A program made the position numbers and the translations under genes. 25,577 nt of DNA, from the IMG/VR virus record IMGVR_UViG_3300042465_009824, positions 1 to 25,577 of that record; one strand, 5' to 3'. Below the pieces are notes generated by a model. It was given only the letters and a program-made list of their open reading frames with translations, ran no database searches and was not told the DNA's origin. This DNA comes from a virus. Positions 13,195 to 20,475 of the stretch are shown piece after piece (the first letter of the stretch is position 1; every line of letters starts with the position of its first letter).

Positions 13195-14711
13195 GCTCCG
13201 TCCTGACCGCCAAGGAGCGCGATCTCATCTCTTCGCCCTACGGGTTTGCCAAGTACCTCCTGGGCATCCCCGTCTACGACGGCCGCCGCAAGGGTGCGCC
13301 TTCTCAGGGTAGGGAGGTTCGTTGTGACGGCAAGGTGCTCTACACCGTCGACGAGAACCCTTCCTGGCAGCGCGAGGTGTTCGACGCCATGAAGGATTCT
13401 GGCGCACGCGTCTCGCTCCGGACCGCCAACGGCTCCGGCAAGACCTCCACGATCATCACCGGCCTGATACTCTGGCACCTGGCGACCTTCCCGAACTCCA
13501 CCGTCATCAGCACCGCCGGCGTCGACCGCCAGGTCCGCGCGCAGCTCTTCCCGAACCTTCGCCGGCACGCCCACAAGCTCAAGGGCTGGAACTTCAACGA
13601 GTCCTCCCTCGAGGTCACGGCCCCCAACGGCGCCCGTTGGATCGGCTTCACGACCGACAAGCCTGAGCGTGCCGAAGGCTGGCACGGCCGCGACGCCATC
13701 GCCAAGGACGGCGGTCCCGGCCCGCTCATGATCATCGTGGACGAAGCCAAGTCCGTCCCGACCGGCATCTTCGAGGCCTTCGACCGTTGCACCTACCAGC
13801 GCATTCTTTACACCTCTTCCCCGGGTGCGGCCACAGGTGAGTTCTGGAAGAGCCAGACCCAGGCGTCCTCACCCTTCAAGCGGTTCGTCATCCCGGCTAG
13901 CCAGTGCCCGCACGCCGACCATGAGAAGAACACGGTCGTCGTCGGCGCCCGCGGCGAGAAGAACCCGATGGTCCGCTCGGCAGTCTTCGCCGAGTTCACG
14001 GACGAGGACGCGAGCTTCGTCCTGTCCCTTTCCGACCTGGAGCGCTGCCTTCAGAACCCGCCCGCCTTCGACCCGGCCGGCGGCCGTCGGGCGTTCTGCG
14101 ACTTTGCGGCCGGCGGGGACGAGAACGTCCTCGCCCTGCGCGAGGGCAACCGCGTCCGCATCGTCGACGCATTCCAGGACCGCGACACGATGGCCGCGGT
14201 CGGCCGTTTCATCTCTCGCTTCCGCGAGCTCAACCTCGCCCCGCACGAGATCTACGCCGACGCGGACGGCCTAGGTGCGCCCATGCTGGACCGCCTCCAG
14301 GAACAGGGCTGGAAGATCAACCGTTGCCGGAACGGTTCCGCCCCTGACGACGCCGAGGTCTACCGCAACTGGGGTTCCGAGACCTGGCACGACGGCGCGG
14401 AAGAGATCCGCCGCTGCCGAGTGATCCTGGATATCGACGAGGACACGAAGATGCAGCTCTGCGACCGCCGTATGGACCGCAAGTCCGACGGCCGCCTGGG
14501 CCTCGAGTCCAAGGACGACATGCGCCGCCGCGGCGCCGGTTCCCCTGACCGCGCCGACGCCCTCCTGGGCTGCATGCGCGGTAGCCCCGCCCACGCCCCC
14601 GTGGACTTCATGGCCTCTGGCATGGCCCTCTCCCTGGACGAGCGCATGCGCCAGGAACTCGCCGATGAGGCCACCTCTTCCGGCGTCCATGACGGCTCCT
14701 ATGCCGGCTGA
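13191..14711 (+). CDS. Terminase large subunit (packaging ATPase/nuclease)
   Basis: Powers DNA translocation into the capsid and cuts concatemers. A 506-aa protein with Walker A ANGSGKT (79-85), preceded by the substrate-binding region NPSWQREVFDAM (adenine-binding Q motif), Walker B MIIVDEA (180-186, catalytic Glu185) and coupling motif YTSSPG (207-212). The RNase-H-like nuclease domain shows acidic residues at FCDF (D304), YADADG (D357, D359) and SPDRADA (D453, D456). All catalytic positions are present, so it should be functional. It directly follows the small subunit and precedes the lysis-like cluster and portal. Whether packaging is headful or cohesive-end cannot be told from this. Confidence 0.93.
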   Translation: MSSVLTAKERDLISSPYGFAKYLLGIPVYDGRRKGAPSQGREVRCDGKVLYTVDENPSWQREVFDAMKDSGARVSLRTANGSGKTSTIITGLILWHLATFPNSTVISTAGVDRQVRAQLFPNLRRHAHKLKGWNFNESSLEVTAPNGARWIGFTTDKPERAEGWHGRDAIAKDGGPGPLMIIVDEAKSVPTGIFEAFDRCTYQRILYTSSPGAATGEFWKSQTQASSPFKRFVIPASQCPHADHEKNTVVVGARGEKNPMVRSAVFAEFTDEDASFVLSLSDLERCLQNPPAFDPAGGRRAFCDFAAGGDENVLALREGNRVRIVDAFQDRDTMAAVGRFISRFRELNLAPHEIYADADGLGAPMLDRLQEQGWKINRCRNGSAPDDAEVYRNWGSETWHDGAEEIRRCRVILDIDEDTKMQLCDRRMDRKSDGRLGLESKDDMRRRGAGSPDRADALLGCMRGSPAHAPVDFMASGMALSLDERMRQELADEATSSGVHDGSYAG

Positions 14712-14724
14712 CCCTTTTGCCCTG

Positions 14725-15132
14725 ATGAAAAACAAACTCCCCATCCTGATGCTCGTCTGCCTGTTCGTCGCCGCCAACGCGGCCGGCGCCGACGTGCCCC
14801 CTACGACCCCCTCGGAATCTGCCGAGCTCCAGAAGGCCCTCACCGGCCTGTTGTCCGACGCCCTGAACGGGAAGGGCGGGTGGATCACGACGCTCCTGAT
14901 CCTGATCGGCGGCCTGCGCCTGCTGCTCAAGCCGGTGATGAACGTCGTGGGCGGCGTCGTCTGCGAGACGAAGATCAACGGCTACCGCACGACCTGGTGG
15001 TTCCGGTTCCTCGAGTACACCCTCGACCTGACCGCCTCGGTCAAGATCGCGCGTCCCGCCCAGGCGGCCCCGTGCGCGACCTGCTCCAAGGATGAGTGCG
15101 CCTGCGCCAAGGAGGGCGACCCCCTCAAGTGA
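14725..15132 (+). CDS. Holin-like membrane protein
   Basis: A 135-aa protein starting MKNKLPILMLVCLFVAANAAGA, a signal-peptide-like or first membrane helix, with a second hydrophobic stretch at about 52-78 (GGWITTLLILIGGLRLLLKPVMNVVGGVV). The C-terminus is cysteine-rich (PCATCSKDECACAKEGD). In-frame ATGs at 14689 and 14701 would overlap terL, but 14725 gives the clean signal sequence. It sits just before the spanin-like pair, so a holin or other lysis role is the best guess. Its size and second helix fit a class II-like holin. The terminal cysteine cluster is unusual for a holin and could bind metal or form disulfides. Overlaps the next gene by 4 bp (GTGA). Confidence 0.5.
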   Translation: MKNKLPILMLVCLFVAANAAGADVPPTTPSESAELQKALTGLLSDALNGKGGWITTLLILIGGLRLLLKPVMNVVGGVVCETKINGYRTTWWFRFLEYTLDLTASVKIARPAQAAPCATCSKDECACAKEGDPLK

Positions 15133-15500
15133 TCGGCCTGCTCTCAGACCTGGCCCGCGCGTTTTGCGACCTCTGCGAGGTGCGGCGCATCCGGGCGAGG
15201 TGGGAGCTTCTCCGAGACATCCGAGCCCAAGCCGATGCTACCGAGGACGAGATACTCCGCCTGCGTTCTGGCGACGCTGCTGACCAGCTTCGCGCTGACC
15301 GGCTGCGTCTGCGGCTCGAAGCGGACCTCGGGCTCGTTGCAGGGCTCGCCCCGGATCCTGCGCCTTCAGGCGGGGGCCCCGGTGCAGACCAAGGACGGCC
15401 TCTATCAACCGCAGGCGGACGAGACCTGGCACAGCCAGTCGGAGTATCTCCGACTGGAGCAGGAAGTCCTGATGCTCAGCCGCGCCGGCCAGGCGCGTGA
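15129..15500 (+). CDS. Coiled-coil protein, possible i-spanin-like partner
   Basis: A 123-aa frame from GTG 15129 that overlaps the upstream stop. The first half is a heptad-patterned coiled coil (VRRIRARWELLRDIRAQADATEDEILRLRSGDAADQLRADRLRLRLE). After about residue 70 it turns into Gly/Pro/Ala-rich low complexity, exactly where another frame takes over as a lipoprotein gene. This matches Rz/Rz1-type spanins, where the outer-membrane lipoprotein gene lies inside the inner-membrane spanin gene. However, the N-terminus (IGLLSDLARAFCDLC) is at best amphipathic, so the usual Rz membrane anchor is not obvious. It could be a tail-less coiled-coil lysis accessory. The frame may also be shorter than annotated in function. 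Confidence 0.45.
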   Translation: MIGLLSDLARAFCDLCEVRRIRARWELLRDIRAQADATEDEILRLRSGDAADQLRADRLRLRLEADLGLVAGLAPDPAPSGGGPGADQGRPLSTAGGRDLAQPVGVSPTGAGSPDAQPRRPGA

Positions 15501-15513
15501 CCAGAACCGATGA
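15235..15513 (+). CDS. Rz1-like lipoprotein (candidate o-spanin), overlapping frame
   Basis: A 92-aa protein in a second frame within the coiled-coil gene. MLPRTRYSACVLATLLTSFA is a basic start plus hydrophobic core, and LTGC is the lipobox with Cys24 as the modified residue. The mature 69 residues contain RILRLQAGAPVQTKDGLYQP and end in a helical DETWHSQSEYLRLEQEVLMLS segment. O-spanins are short outer-membrane lipoproteins that fuse with the i-spanin to disrupt the outer membrane in the last step of lysis, so the host would be a diderm. Its stop overlaps the portal start (ATGA). The lipobox is clear; the spanin role is inferred from nesting and position. Confidence 0.65.
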   Translation: MLPRTRYSACVLATLLTSFALTGCVCGSKRTSGSLQGSPRILRLQAGAPVQTKDGLYQPQADETWHSQSEYLRLEQEVLMLSRAGQARDQNR

Positions 15514-17420
15514 GCAACAAACTGCATGACAAGGTCCGGGCCGCCCTGGCTGCGCGCTCCCAGTGGGAGATGCGACAGTCCCGCTGGCAGGAGATGCGTC
15601 ACGACGGGGAGCGCCGGCAGGTGCGTCCCTGGAAGGGCGCGGCCGACATGCACTTCCCCTTGGCCGACATGCTCATCGAGAAGATGAAGCCGGCCTACAT
15701 CCAGCAGGTCTTCGCGGCCGATACCATCGCCTCCTTCACCGGCCTCGACGCCGACGCCGCCCGCTGGCAGATCGCCGCCGGCCAGTGGTTCGACCATATC
15801 CTCAAGCAACGGAGCAACTTCGAGGAGTTCGTCGTGCGGGCCGTCGACACGATGCTCGTCTCGGGCCGTGCTCCCGTGAAGGTCCGCTGGAACGCCCATC
15901 GTGAACGCCTGGAGTTCACGGTCATCCCTCCGCTGCGCCTCATCGTCCCGCCGTGGACCCGCAACCTCGCCGAGGCCGACTGGATCTGCCAGGTGCATAC
16001 GATTTCGGCCGACGAGTACGCACGCTCTGGACTCTACGACCAGGACCCCGACCTCATCCGCTCCATCACCGGACGCGGCAGCGAGGCCGGCATGGTCGCC
16101 GAAACCAACCGCCGCCTCCGCGAGGGCGTCACGCACTCCGACCAGGAGATGATCGTCGTCTGGGAGATCTGGCACCGCGACAGGGAAGGGCGCTGGGTCG
16201 TCTCGACCGCCAGCCCGCTCGCTCCCGACAAGCCTCTCCGGCCCGACTTCGTCTGCCCGTACCATTACGGCCCCTTCGCGGAAGGCGCCTGCCCGTTCGG
16301 CTCGTTCACCTATGAGCTGAAGGAGGACGGCTGGCATTCCCCTCGGGGTATCCCGGAGCGCGTCGCCCCGTTCGAGGCTTCCCTGAACAAGCTCTGGAAT
16401 ACCCAGATGGATTGGCTGACGCTGACCTGCCAGCCGCTCTTCTACACGCCTTCCGGCGGCCTCGAGAACAACGCCTCGGTCACCTTCCGCCCCGGTCAGA
16501 TCCTGCCCTACGAGGTCAAGTCAGTGGACTTCCCGCCGTCCCCGCAGGACATCCCCATGCAGATGCAGGCGGCCCGTGCGGTCGCCGAGCAACTCGTCAC
16601 CGTGCCGGACTTCGGCATGGGCCAGGCCTCGGGCATGGCCGGCCACAAGGGAGCCAAGACCGCCACCGAGGCCTCCATCATCTCGCAGGTGATGGGCAAC
16701 AACACCGAGCTGCGCTCCCGCATCTTCCGCCGCGAGCTCGGCGAACTCCTCCGCATGGCCTGGGCGATCTGCGCCCAGCACATGACCGGCGACCTGAAGT
16801 TCTATTTCGACAGCCAGGTCGGCCAGCTCGACGAGGCCGCGCTCAAGGCCTCCTACGCCATCGAGCCGAACGGCTCCGGCGATACCTCCAATCGCCCGCT
16901 TCAGATCCAGAAGGCCTATTCCCGCCTGCAGGCCTTCTCCGGCAGCCCCTACGTCGACCAGGCTGAACTTACCAAGTCCGCCCTTGAGGTCGACGACCCG
17001 CGGATCGTCCGCCGACTCTTCCGCGAGCCCGAGCAGAAGGCAGCCTCCCAGATGGAGGACCAAGCCCAAGAGATTTCGATCATGACCATGGGCTTCCCCG
17101 CCCAGGTCCAGCAGACCGACGACCACTCCGCCCACCTGCAGAGCCTCATCGGCTATATCCAGCGCCGGATCGGCACCGGCGAGCGCATCGCCCCGGAGCA
17201 GGGCATCCTCTTCGCGCAGCACGCCATGCAGCACTTCGAGGCCCTGAAGAAGTCCGACCCCGCTGGCGCCAAGCAGCTCGCGGCGGTGATGCAGGAGATC
17301 GCCCAGATGGGTGCCGCGGCCGTGCAGGCCGTCCAGATGCAGGCCCAGCAAGCCCAGCAGGCCCAAGCCCAGGCGTCACAGTCACAGGTGTCACAGGCAC
17401 CCCAACCCGTTTCCGCATGA
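15510..17420 (+). CDS. Phage portal protein
   Basis: Forms the dodecameric DNA channel at the capsid vertex. A 636-aa protein with the features of P22/T7-like podovirus portals: the N-terminal RPWKGAADMHFPLADMLIEKMKPAYIQQVF, a central stem/wing region (RAPVKVRWNAHRERLEFTVIPP, then WEIWHRDREGRW), the MNxLWN-type helix (LNKLWNTQMDWLTLTCQPLFY), and GAKTATEASIISQVMGNNTELRSRIFRRELGELLRMAW, the conserved barrel-side 'tAtE' helix. The C-terminus is a Q/A-rich barrel-like tail (MQAQQAQQAQAQASQSQVS). Context between terminase and scaffold/capsid is exactly right. Overlaps both neighbours by 4 bp, so translation is coupled. Confidence 0.88.
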   Translation: MSNKLHDKVRAALAARSQWEMRQSRWQEMRHDGERRQVRPWKGAADMHFPLADMLIEKMKPAYIQQVFAADTIASFTGLDADAARWQIAAGQWFDHILKQRSNFEEFVVRAVDTMLVSGRAPVKVRWNAHRERLEFTVIPPLRLIVPPWTRNLAEADWICQVHTISADEYARSGLYDQDPDLIRSITGRGSEAGMVAETNRRLREGVTHSDQEMIVVWEIWHRDREGRWVVSTASPLAPDKPLRPDFVCPYHYGPFAEGACPFGSFTYELKEDGWHSPRGIPERVAPFEASLNKLWNTQMDWLTLTCQPLFYTPSGGLENNASVTFRPGQILPYEVKSVDFPPSPQDIPMQMQAARAVAEQLVTVPDFGMGQASGMAGHKGAKTATEASIISQVMGNNTELRSRIFRRELGELLRMAWAICAQHMTGDLKFYFDSQVGQLDEAALKASYAIEPNGSGDTSNRPLQIQKAYSRLQAFSGSPYVDQAELTKSALEVDDPRIVRRLFREPEQKAASQMEDQAQEISIMTMGFPAQVQQTDDHSAHLQSLIGYIQRRIGTGERIAPEQGILFAQHAMQHFEALKKSDPAGAKQLAAVMQEIAQMGAAAVQAVQMQAQQAQQAQAQASQSQVSQAPQPVSA

Positions 17421-17758
17421 AACAGTTCCTACTCAAGCGTCTCCTCACCTCCGAGGAGCTCGACCTCCTGGCCTCCCTCCGCGTCAACGGACGCGAGGAC
17501 GAGGTCCAGCTCAACGAGGACGACTTCGCCGCCCTGGCTCACTTCCTGGGCACGACGAGCGGCAAGCGCATCGACGCCGCCATGCGCACGCTCGTCGCCG
17601 GCAAGGCCTCCACCGCCGTGTGGGGCACTCCCGGCGACGAGATCCGCGCCAACGCCGCCGCGCGCGGCTTCGCCAGCTGCTGGGGGACCGTCCGCGGCCT
17701 CGCCCAGCGCGCCGCCGCCAAGTCGGATGAAACTTCCGGGGAGGACGGCCAGGCCTGA
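17417..17758 (+). CDS. Small head-region protein
   Basis: A 113-aa protein, ATG 17417 overlapping the portal stop. The N-terminal helices (KQFLLKRLLTSEELDLLASL) are followed by DDFAALAHFLGTTSGKRIDAAMRTLV. A short loop and a C-terminal helical, Ala-rich section with AARGFASCWGTVRGLAQR complete it. No catalytic motif. Genes of this size between portal and scaffold are common in podoviruses and often encode head-assembly or accessory proteins. Unassigned beyond that. Confidence 0.6.
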   Translation: MKQFLLKRLLTSEELDLLASLRVNGREDEVQLNEDDFAALAHFLGTTSGKRIDAAMRTLVAGKASTAVWGTPGDEIRANAAARGFASCWGTVRGLAQRAAAKSDETSGEDGQA

Positions 17759-17804
17759 CGTCCCTTTCCCGAACTAGAACCCAGGCCAACAGCAAGACAC
17801 ACCC

Positions 17805-18716
17805 ATGGACCAGAATCAGGAACAGAACAGCCCCGTGACCGAGACGGTCGTCGACGACGTGTCGGCGATCATGCAGCTCGCGGAGAAGGCGGACACCGGC
17901 GTCACCGCCGAGACCGTCGACCAGCCCCAGCCCGAAGCGACCCAGCCCAAGGAGGAAGCAGCGAAAACCCCGGCGCCCGCTGCCGCCGTATCCCCCCAGG
18001 CCGAGGAGACCAAGCAGGACGACCAGGAGCCGCGCGAGCGGACCCCGTACCAGCAGGCGCTCGACAAGAAGCAGAAGGACGAGGTCCGGCTGGACCGTTC
18101 CTGGAAGCGGCTCCATGAGGAGAAGGAAGAGATCCGGCGCCAGCGGGAGCAGCTCACCCGCCAGTCCGAATCTCCCGGTAACGTGAAGGACCCCGGCAAG
18201 ACCTACGAGGACCTCGCCCGCGACTACAGGAACAAGGGAGACCACAAGATGGCCGAACTTGCCCAGGAGAAGGCGGAGGAGGCCCGCGACAAGGTACGTC
18301 AGGCCGATAGCGTCCCGGAACCCGACGCGCATTGGGACAAGCCCGCCTTCCAGCGGGATTGGGCCGGCGTGCGCGACACCCTCATCAGGCAGGACCCGAG
18401 CTTGGCCGACCCGGCGAATCCGGTGGTCAAGATCGCGAACGACCTGGTGAACGACAAGGAGATGGGTCCGATCGCAAGGAGCCATCCCAATGGACTCAAG
18501 GCAGCGGTAGGCATCGCCCGGCTCATGATCGAGGCGAACGCTCACCGGCTCCAGGTCCAGAAACTGCGCGAGGAGGTCAAACGCCTCAGCTCCCTGACCT
18601 CGGTCGAGGGCGGCAACGGCTGGAACGCCTCCTCGCGCAAATCCCCCGACGACATGAGCGATGTCGAACGGGAAGCCCACCTCCGCAGGGCCATGCTCAA
18701 CGCGGACGGAGCCTGA
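17805..18716 (+). CDS. Scaffolding protein (capsid assembly)
   Basis: A 303-aa acidic, proline/glutamate-rich protein between portal and major capsid, the canonical scaffold position. The N-terminal 90 residues are low complexity (PQPEATQPKEEAAKTPAPAA). A long charged coiled coil follows (KKQKDEVRLDRSWKRLHEEKEEIRRQREQL, then MAELAQEKAEEARDKVRQ), then the segment DKPAFQRDWAGVRDTLIRQD. The C-terminus is a basic helix-turn tail (LRRAMLNADGA after SDVEREAH), where scaffolds usually contact the coat. Sequence alone does not identify a family; position, charge pattern and coiled coils support the call. Confidence 0.75.
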   Translation: MDQNQEQNSPVTETVVDDVSAIMQLAEKADTGVTAETVDQPQPEATQPKEEAAKTPAPAAAVSPQAEETKQDDQEPRERTPYQQALDKKQKDEVRLDRSWKRLHEEKEEIRRQREQLTRQSESPGNVKDPGKTYEDLARDYRNKGDHKMAELAQEKAEEARDKVRQADSVPEPDAHWDKPAFQRDWAGVRDTLIRQDPSLADPANPVVKIANDLVNDKEMGPIARSHPNGLKAAVGIARLMIEANAHRLQVQKLREEVKRLSSLTSVEGGNGWNASSRKSPDDMSDVEREAHLRRAMLNADGA

Positions 18717-18756
18717 CGCGCCGGGCGCGCCCAATCTCCGCAATCCCTCAGCCCAT

Positions 18757-18766
18757 CCCCCCCCCC
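18757..18766 (+). repeat. C10 homopolymer before the capsid gene
   Basis: Ten consecutive C residues inside a longer pyrimidine-rich leader (18751-18780), about 25 bp before the capsid ATG at 18790. No Shine-Dalgarno is visible there. It may be a leader element, or a site prone to length variation or sequencing error. Confidence 0.6.
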
Positions 18767-18789
18767 CCTCCCTCATCCCTTAAGACGTC

Positions 18790-19779
18790 ATGTCTCTCGA
18801 TACTTCCCTCATCCAGACGCAGCTCCGCCCTCACTTCGAGAAGAAGCTGCTCACCACCGCCCAGCACACCCTGGTCTTCGACCAGTTCGCGCGCGACGGC
18901 GACCTGCCGCGTAACATCGGCAGCCGCACCGTCCGCTTCTTCCGCCGCGAAGAGGCCGACCTCTCCCGCCCGGGCGCCCCGATCGCCCTCACCGAAGGCG
19001 TCGCGCCGACCGTCTCCCGCGACGTCACCTACCAGTCCGTCGAGGTCTCGCTCTCGCAGCGCGGCCAGGTGGCCAAGGTCACCGACGTCGTCAACCACGT
19101 CAGTCTCCTGAACTATATGAACTCCACCATCTTCCTGATGGGCCAGGAGTGCGCGCTCGATGCCGACAGCATCATCCGCGACCAGCTCACGGCCGGCCTG
19201 AACAAGCGCTACGCCGGCGGCTTCACGTCGTTCTCGGCCCTCAAGGCCGGCACCGCCGCGTCGGCCCGCATCACCCCGCAGGACGTCCTGGACGCCGCGA
19301 CCCAGCTCCGCGTCAACAAGGCCGTCCCGATCCAGGGCAAGGCCTTCGTGCTCGTGGTGCCGCCGCAGGTCGAACGCGATATCCGCAACAACCCGGAGTG
19401 GCAGAACATGGTCCGCTACCAGTACGCCGATAAGCTCTTCAACAACGAGATCGGCGACCTGCACGGCGTGCGCCTGGTGTCCCACACGAATCCGTTCGTC
19501 GAAGGCGCCACCGAAGGCACCTACACGACGAACCACTCGGACGCCGACGCGGTGTTCTCGTCCTACTGCCTGGCCTCCGAGGCTTACGGCGTGACCAAGA
19601 TGGCCAGCCTGGGCGGTTCTCCGTTCAAGCCGTCCATCATCATCAACGACAAGCCGGACAGCCTTAACCCGCTGGCGCAGTACATGACCGTCGGCTGGAA
19701 GTCGTACTGGGGCAGCACCGTGCTGAATCCGAAGTTCGGCATCACGCTCAAGTCCAAGACGGAGTTCCGCGCCTCCTGA
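18790..19779 (+). CDS. Major capsid protein (N4-gp56/P22-coat-like)
   Basis: A 329-aa protein with the hallmarks of the N4-gp56/P22-like HK97-fold coat: an N-terminal HFEKKLLTTAQHTLVFDQFA, then LPRNIGSRTVRFFRREEADL, ALTEGVAPTVSRDVTYQSVEVSLSQRGQVAKVTDVVNHVS (the 'LtEGvtP...l....i..tl.qyG....itD....' motif), GQECALDADSIIRDQL, and ITPQDVLDAATQLRVNKAVPIQGKAFVLVVPPQVERDIRNN, and C-terminal VGWKSYWGSTVLNP. It is directly downstream of the scaffold and followed by a strong hairpin terminator, a typical setting for the most expressed late gene. The gene is very GC-rich with strong codon bias, consistent with high expression. No protease gene is visible. Confidence 0.88.
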   Translation: MSLDTSLIQTQLRPHFEKKLLTTAQHTLVFDQFARDGDLPRNIGSRTVRFFRREEADLSRPGAPIALTEGVAPTVSRDVTYQSVEVSLSQRGQVAKVTDVVNHVSLLNYMNSTIFLMGQECALDADSIIRDQLTAGLNKRYAGGFTSFSALKAGTAASARITPQDVLDAATQLRVNKAVPIQGKAFVLVVPPQVERDIRNNPEWQNMVRYQYADKLFNNEIGDLHGVRLVSHTNPFVEGATEGTYTTNHSDADAVFSSYCLASEAYGVTKMASLGGSPFKPSIIINDKPDSLNPLAQYMTVGWKSYWGSTVLNPKFGITLKSKTEFRAS

Positions 19780-19785
19780 TCCAAT

Positions 19786-19826
19786 CCCCGGGGCCGTCCA
19801 TCTGGGCGGTCCTGGGGACCCCTTTT
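19786..19826 (+). terminator. Strong intrinsic-type terminator after the capsid gene
   Basis: A 14-bp stem (19786-19799 with 19804-19817, three G-T wobbles) closed by loop ATCT, followed by ACCCC and TTTT at 19823-19826. It begins 6 bp after the capsid stop. It probably caps the capsid transcript and lets only part of transcription run into the tail genes. The T tract is short and separated by five bases, so efficiency is uncertain. Confidence 0.65.
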
Positions 19827-19848
19827 ACAAATCATTCACAAATCCAAT

Positions 19849-20208
19849 ATGCCCCAATCCCCTGAATCCAAGGCCGCTGACGGCCTCGCCCTCCTGATCG
19901 GCATGGCTCCCTCCGGTGCCTCCGCCAAGAAGCCTGCCTCGGGTAATCGCTGCATCGTCAACGTCCCCGCCAAGGCCCTCGAGGTCGACGGCCAGCTGCC
20001 CTCCGAGGGTGAGACCGTGGACTTGCAGGTCGTCGCCACCGTGCGCTCCGTCGGCAAGTCCGGTGTCACGCTCGAGCTCGCGACCGCCAACGGCCAGCCG
20101 ATGACCGAATCCGCCGAAGCGGAGTCCGCCGAAGGCGAAGCCATCGCCCGAGACGACGCCGAGATGATGCGCGCCGCCGAGCAGGCCGACATGGGAGGGC
20201 TGGCCTGA
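19849..20208 (+). CDS. Small head-completion/decoration-type protein
   Basis: A 119-aa protein after the capsid gene. The middle, VNVPAKALEVDGQLPSEGETVDLQVVATVRSVGKSGVTLEL, is a clear beta-barrel-like run ('v.vp...l.v.g..p.eGd.v.l.v.a.v..v...g.vtle'), a pattern seen in small phage head proteins. The tail (ESAEAESAEGEAIARDDAEMM) is acidic and disordered-looking. No family name is recognised. Position right after the capsid and terminator suggests a head-decoration or completion role. The next gene starts in its stop codon (TGATG). Confidence 0.6.
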   Translation: MPQSPESKAADGLALLIGMAPSGASAKKPASGNRCIVNVPAKALEVDGQLPSEGETVDLQVVATVRSVGKSGVTLELATANGQPMTESAEAESAEGEAIARDDAEMMRAAEQADMGGLA

Positions 20209-20474
20209 TGGGCCAGGCCTTCACCGTAAGCACCGCCCCCGTGTCCCTTGCGGCCGAGGGCCGGCGTACCGCCTTGATTGTCACCAACAGGGGCACGCAG
20301 GCCGCCGTATTCAAGGTCGGCGATTCCGGTCCCACGCTCGCCTGGTCTAACGGTGTCGCGCTGTTGCAACCCGGCGGGACGCTATCGATCGACACGCCTC
20401 GGGCTGCGAGGATGCCGCTGCAGGCGGTCGTCCAGAACGGCACCACTTTGCTCACCGTCCAGGAGGTCCACTGA
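20208..20474 (+). CDS. Small beta-sandwich virion protein
   Basis: An 88-aa protein. The pattern FTVSTAPVSLAAEGRRTALIVTNRGTQAAVFKVGD, then SNGVALLQPGGTLSIDTPRAAR and PLQAVVQNGTTLLTVQEV, matches the compact 'R..l.i.N.g...v.l..g......gi.l.pG.s..i' beta fold found in small phage capsid-fibre or tail-associated proteins. ATG 20208 overlaps the upstream stop. It is probably a virion component. The frame ends 2 bp before a GTG-initiated gene with a strong Shine-Dalgarno. Confidence 0.6.
   Translation: MGQAFTVSTAPVSLAAEGRRTALIVTNRGTQAAVFKVGDSGPTLAWSNGVALLQPGGTLSIDTPRAARMPLQAVVQNGTTLLTVQEVH
20461..20466 (+). promoter_or_regulatory. Ribosome-binding site setting GTG 20476
   Basis: AGGAGG ends 9 nt before GTG 20476. 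This supports GTG 20476 and rejects the upstream ATG 20278 of the same frame, which would run 197 bp inside the preceding gene. Confidence 0.6.
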
Positions 20475-20475
20475 A

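Noticed and set aside
17511-18776. A 421-aa minus-strand frame
   Set aside because: It is a shadow of the scaffold gene: high G/V/L content from reading the antisense of GC-rich codons.
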